Origin: Flavobacterium cyclinae
Lineage (GTDB): Bacteria > Bacteroidota > Bacteroidia > Flavobacteriales > Flavobacteriaceae
Reading direction: 5' to 3'
Assembly: GCF_021172145.1 (NCBI RefSeq)
Contig: NZ_CP089095.1
Location: 806,001 to 870,000 of the forward strand
Length of the DNA stretch: 64,000 nt
This document shows positions 60,756 through 64,000 of this stretch, in pieces. Position numbers and translations under genes: made by a program. Each line of letters starts with the position of its first letter. The stretch's first letter is position 1. The notes under the pieces are model-generated. The model worked only from the letters and a program-made list of their open reading frames with translations, was not told the origin of the DNA and ran no database searches.

Positions 60756-61562
60756 ATGGCAAATAATTTTGTAGACCACAAAGACAGATGGTTACTTATT
60801 GCGAATGGAGACTTTGAATATCCAATTTTATTTATAAAATCTTGGTTGCCATTTAATGCTTGGTATTGTAACAATTATCCTCATCATAAAAATAAAGACC
60901 GTCCCATTTTAGAAGAAATGAAATCGGACAATAATTTATTTAAAACTAGAATAATTGCTTTACTTCAAAATAGCGATCAAGATTCAACTATTTTTCAAAG
61001 TAATTTAGTTAAACTTCATAATTATTTAGAAAGTTATAAAGTACCCAATGCTATTGAAAATATAAGCTTTAAATCTTTAAACTATAGAGTTAATCCTAAA
61101 ACTTCTTTTGTAAAAGCACACAGAAATCACAATTATAAAGTCGAAATTATTACTCCAACACCACCAAACAATTACCGCATTAGAATTGACATACTTAATG
61201 CAGGAGGTAGTAATATTTTTTTATATAATCATACAAAATATGATAAAACACATTTGACTTCAGATGTTAATTTTATGGCACTTTCACAACAAAAAAAAGA
61301 TGTTATTCTTGAAGGGTTTGAAGCTATTAATCCTAAATTAAAAGAGTCCTTAATAGTTGATAGAAAAAATGAATCTTTAAATACAATATCTCAAGTTTTA
61401 TTTAAAAATGATACTCTTTTACTATCAAACGCAATTATAGAAATTCTTTACAATATTCGTTGTATTCTTTTTCACGGTGAAATACAACCGAGTAAGGATA
61501 ATTTAAAAATTTACGAACCAGCTTTTTACATGTTAAAACAATTAATAAAATCTCTAGACTAA
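60756..61562 (+). CDS. HEPN-domain predicted RNase (MAE_28990/MAE_18760-like)
   Basis: 268 residues. The C-terminal helix holds the HEPN motif R-x4-H (RCILFHGEIQPSKDNLKIYE, R235 and H240), which is the RNase active site in this superfamily. The rest is mixed, with no membrane or DNA-binding segment. It is typically an RNase toxin paired with a DUF262 protein. Its TAA stop shares one base with the ATG of the next gene (TAATG), so they are co-translated. A start at 60756 fits the short leader after the 60514 gene. Confidence 0.85.
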   Translation: MANNFVDHKDRWLLIANGDFEYPILFIKSWLPFNAWYCNNYPHHKNKDRPILEEMKSDNNLFKTRIIALLQNSDQDSTIFQSNLVKLHNYLESYKVPNAIENISFKSLNYRVNPKTSFVKAHRNHNYKVEIITPTPPNNYRIRIDILNAGGSNIFLYNHTKYDKTHLTSDVNFMALSQQKKDVILEGFEAINPKLKESLIVDRKNESLNTISQVLFKNDTLLLSNAIIEILYNIRCILFHGEIQPSKDNLKIYEPAFYMLKQLIKSLD

Positions 61563-63385
61563 TGAGTTTAAGTAACAACATACAAGCAAATGCTAGAAAA
61601 CTTTTTGAATTGCTACAAAACAAATACATTGTAGATTACTTTCAAAGAGAATATAAATGGGAGTATAAACATATTGAACAATTACTAGTTGATTTAGAGG
61701 CCTCTTTTTTGTCAAACTATGACAATGGAGATACAATTCAAGACATCAATAGTAAATATAATTCTTATTACTTAGGCCCTGTTGTAATTTGCGAAAAAGG
61801 AAGCATTCGATCAATTGTTGACGGTCAGCAAAGATTAACTTCAATAACATTACTATTAATTTATCTTAATAATCTTCAAAAGGAAAGTAATGACCCAGAA
61901 GATATAATTCCTTTGATTTATTCTAAAAAAGGAGGTCGTAAAACCTATAATATAGAAGTACCCGATAGAACAAAAATTTTAGAAGCACTTTTTAATAGTG
62001 AAGACTATGACTTAAGTAATGAGATTGACGAATCAATTAGAAATATGTATGAAAGATATACAGATATTTCAAATATTTTCTCTGAAGAACTGAAAAACGA
62101 AAAGTTGCCTTTATTCATAGAGTGGCTAAAGGAAAAAGTAGTTTTTGTAGAAATCTTAGCATATAGTGATGAAAATGCTTATACAATCTTTGAAACAATG
62201 AATGATAGAGGATTAAATCTTACTCCTACTGAAATGTTAAAAGGTTATTTATTAACGCACTTAAAAGACCCAATAAAAATTGATGAACTAAATATAATTT
62301 GGAAAGAAAAGATATCGAATCTTCATAAATACTCAACACAAGAAGATTTGGAGTTCATTAGAGCATGGTTAAGAAGTCAATACGCAGACACCATAAGAAG
62401 TGGTGCAAGAGGTGCTGAAAATGAAGATTTTGAAAAAATAGGAACAAGATTTCATACATGGGTTAAAGATAATCATAAAAAAATCGGGCTATCTAACGCT
62501 GACCAGTTCTACTATTTTATAAAAGGCGACTTTGAATTTTATTCTACTTTATACGAAAAAATCAAAACTTATGAAAACAATTATACAGAAGGAGTTGAAA
62601 GATTGTATTTAACATCTTATTGGGGTATAGCTTCATCATTAAGTTATCCTTTATTAATGTCATCTGTAAACAAACTTGATAATGAGGAAACCATACAAGA
62701 AAAACTAAGAGCAGTTTCAACATTCATTGATATTTTGATTGTTACAAGAGCAATAAATTATAAAGGTAGTTCTCAATCATTTTTAAGATACATAATTTAC
62801 ACTTTAGTTAAGGATATCAGAAATAAGTCAGTTGAAGAATTAAGAACAATTTTGAGAGAAAGACTTTTAACAAGTAAAGAGAGTATAAATGAAGTTGATA
62901 AGTTTTTCTTCAACAATGGAAATAGAAAATTCATTCATTATTTATTTGCTCGTTGTACTTTATATGTAGAAAACAAAATTTACTCCAACCAAAATATTGA
63001 AATGAATGATTTAATGGCGACTAGAAAATATAATAGATTCGTACTTACTCCTATTATTTGGGAATACAACAAGTATAGTAGTCATTTTGAAAATGAAGAA
63101 ACATATTATGCAACTGAAAAAAAATTAGGTAATTTTATTTTAATTCCTAATCCCGTATCTATTGAGTTTATGCCTGATAAAAAAATCAGTAAAGTTAATG
63201 TGCTTAAGAAAGAATTAAAGCTATCTAATTGCTTAACTAATAACTACTATAACAACATAAATGACCAAGATTTTTTAATTCAAAAAGGTTTCAAAGCATT
63301 AGCAAATTTTAAAGAAGGAATTGATGATAGAACTAATGCCATCAATAATTTGATTAAAGAAATTTGGAGTATTGAAAACATTTAA
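61562..63385 (+). CDS. DUF262-domain protein (GmrSD-like)
   Basis: 607 residues. The N-terminal DUF262 domain has the ParB-like motif YFQREYKWEYKHIEQLL and the invariant IVDGQQRLTSI (DGQQR at 87-91), which binds and hydrolyses nucleotides in GmrS-like proteins. VEILAYSDENAYTIFETMNDRGL is another hallmark. The C-terminal part resembles DUF1524 only in LGNFILIPNP; I do not see the HNH His motif, so cleavage may depend on the HEPN protein. It forms a defence or toxin-antitoxin unit with the HEPN gene. Confidence 0.87.
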   Translation: MSLSNNIQANARKLFELLQNKYIVDYFQREYKWEYKHIEQLLVDLEASFLSNYDNGDTIQDINSKYNSYYLGPVVICEKGSIRSIVDGQQRLTSITLLLIYLNNLQKESNDPEDIIPLIYSKKGGRKTYNIEVPDRTKILEALFNSEDYDLSNEIDESIRNMYERYTDISNIFSEELKNEKLPLFIEWLKEKVVFVEILAYSDENAYTIFETMNDRGLNLTPTEMLKGYLLTHLKDPIKIDELNIIWKEKISNLHKYSTQEDLEFIRAWLRSQYADTIRSGARGAENEDFEKIGTRFHTWVKDNHKKIGLSNADQFYYFIKGDFEFYSTLYEKIKTYENNYTEGVERLYLTSYWGIASSLSYPLLMSSVNKLDNEETIQEKLRAVSTFIDILIVTRAINYKGSSQSFLRYIIYTLVKDIRNKSVEELRTILRERLLTSKESINEVDKFFFNNGNRKFIHYLFARCTLYVENKIYSNQNIEMNDLMATRKYNRFVLTPIIWEYNKYSSHFENEETYYATEKKLGNFILIPNPVSIEFMPDKKISKVNVLKKELKLSNCLTNNYYNNINDQDFLIQKGFKALANFKEGIDDRTNAINNLIKEIWSIENI

Positions 63386-63557
63386 AAAAAAACACTGTCA
63401 ACAACAGAGGTTTGTCAAAATGATGGCTACAAAGCTAAATTATACATTTGGCTTTCAGATTAACATCAATGCCAAAATCAAGATAAGTACTTCTAAATCC
63501 TCAACATCGCAAAGCCTAGGGAACTTGTGTGTCACTTAAAATAAATACAGAGACAAA
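63386..63557. other. Gap after the DUF262 gene with a weak 40-residue ORF
   Basis: 172 bp. An ATG at 63420 opens a 40-codon frame (MMATKLNYTFGFQINI, ending LGNLCVT) ending at 63539. The local composition is less AT-rich than the flanks, and the sequence GCCTAGGGAACTTGTGTGTCAC is unlike its neighbours. It is not convincing as a gene and could be a leftover of an insertion. Confidence 0.3.
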
Positions 63558-63803
63558 ATGAAAGACTACAGAGAAATTTTAGCAAAACAACTTGAAGAAA
63601 TTTTAAAGAAACAAGAAGAAATTACAATCAACGATAATTTAGCAAATATCTGTAGAGAGCTTGATAGTTTTACAGTAAAAATAAAGGATTGTCTAGAAAA
63701 TAACCAAGACTTGCCAGAGTTTGACAAGAAAAGAATTCAAGAACTCAATGACGAATACAATATAAATATTGACAGATATAAAAAACTAAAATTTATTAAT
63801 TAA
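63558..63803 (+). CDS. Small coiled-coil protein
   Basis: 81 residues, starting MKDYREILAKQLEEILKKQEE. Heptad patterns with Leu and Ile run through most of the length, giving a predicted coiled coil, with one Cys-rich-free middle part. No domain is recognised. It precedes the membrane protein gene by 10 bp on the same strand and may belong to the same operon, possibly an accessory of the HEPN/DUF262 unit. Confidence 0.55.
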   Translation: MKDYREILAKQLEEILKKQEEITINDNLANICRELDSFTVKIKDCLENNQDLPEFDKKRIQELNDEYNINIDRYKKLKFIN

Positions 63804-63813
63804 AATTTGAATA

Positions 63814-64000
63814 ATGAGCCAAAATATATTTGACCCTAATAATTCAAACTTTCTGACAGCAATCGCGACTGTGCTTTTGGTGCTAGTTGGGCTGGTTCAA
63901 ATATTCGTTTTGTATTCACAAAAGAAACAGGCTAGAATTGCTTTAACCGAGCAATATCGACAATTATGGCATAGCTTAAAGAAATATTGGGGTAATGTGA
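63814..64000 (+). CDS. Membrane-anchored protein, 3' end outside the window
   Basis: The ATG at 63814 opens a frame that runs to the window end (62 codons). One clear transmembrane helix (FLTAIATVLLVLVGLVQIFVLY) follows a short N-terminus, then a charged stretch (SQKKQARIALTEQYRQL, with Trp-His at 52-53). The topology suggests a cytoplasmic C-terminal domain that lies outside. No family can be assigned from this part. Confidence 0.55.
   Translation, partial: MSQNIFDPNNSNFLTAIATVLLVLVGLVQIFVLYSQKKQARIALTEQYRQLWHSLKKYWGNV

Overview
The window looks like a chromosomal segment of a Flavobacteriaceae bacterium, probably Flavobacterium or a close relative. The DNA is AT-rich. Promoters follow the Bacteroidetes pattern (TTG, 17-19 bp, TAnnTTTG). 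There are type IX secretion sorting tails of both A and B type, GLPGLI and DUF2279 proteins, and a GAPDH with the long Bacteroidetes N-terminal extension.

The left two thirds (1 to about 42,560) is mostly core genome. It holds dapB (cut by the window edge), a DUF5683 protein, parB and parA; a type-B T9SS secreted protein; an aminotransferase; both methylmalonyl-CoA mutase subunits; a DivIC/FtsB-like protein and uridine kinase; tRNA-Pro; trxB; a long GAPDH; a PagL-like deacylase; an HtrA protease; dapF, a GNAT acetyltransferase and mltG; an RsmI-like methylase, a low-molecular-weight phosphatase and dnaA; ribD, prmC, a MacB-like permease, hisS, a 1,638-residue T9SS protein and a dihydrouridine synthase. 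One accessory patch (7,470 to 10,280) carries a nucleosidase-like gene and an XRE regulator overlapping a predicted PD-(D/E)XK nuclease-ATPase. Heptanucleotide tandem repeats and REP-like palindromes lie between some core genes.

At 42,620 a 42-nt 3' half of a CAU-anticodon tRNA marks a probable attachment scar. Its orientation implies that everything to its right, to and beyond the window end, is an inserted island. The island begins with a regulatory block: a TPR histidine kinase, a small lipoprotein, a LytTR regulator whose receiver lacks the phosphoacceptor, and a normal response regulator. It continues with a peptide locus: a six-cysteine GG-leader peptide with a TlpA-like thioredoxin and a C39-like/VKOR/thioredoxin fusion; a second Thr/Asp-rich GG-leader peptide with a secreted protein, an ATP-grasp ligase, an unannotated 53-residue ORF and a SPASM protein (grasp-with-spasm type); and a shared C39 peptidase ABC exporter with its HlyD adaptor.

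The most striking signal is a repeated operator. Five pairs of AAACCGTAA, always exactly 22 bp apart and each followed 29-30 bp later by a TTTG promoter element, precede the LytTR gene, both precursor genes, a 58-residue Sec-secreted peptide gene and a 79-residue Cys protein gene. This is the expected geometry of a LytTR activator and ties the locus into one regulon. A decayed second HlyD copy with its own operator pair shows that the regulon grew by segmental duplication. The window ends with a HEPN plus DUF262 pair, probably anti-phage or toxin-antitoxin, and the start of a membrane protein gene.
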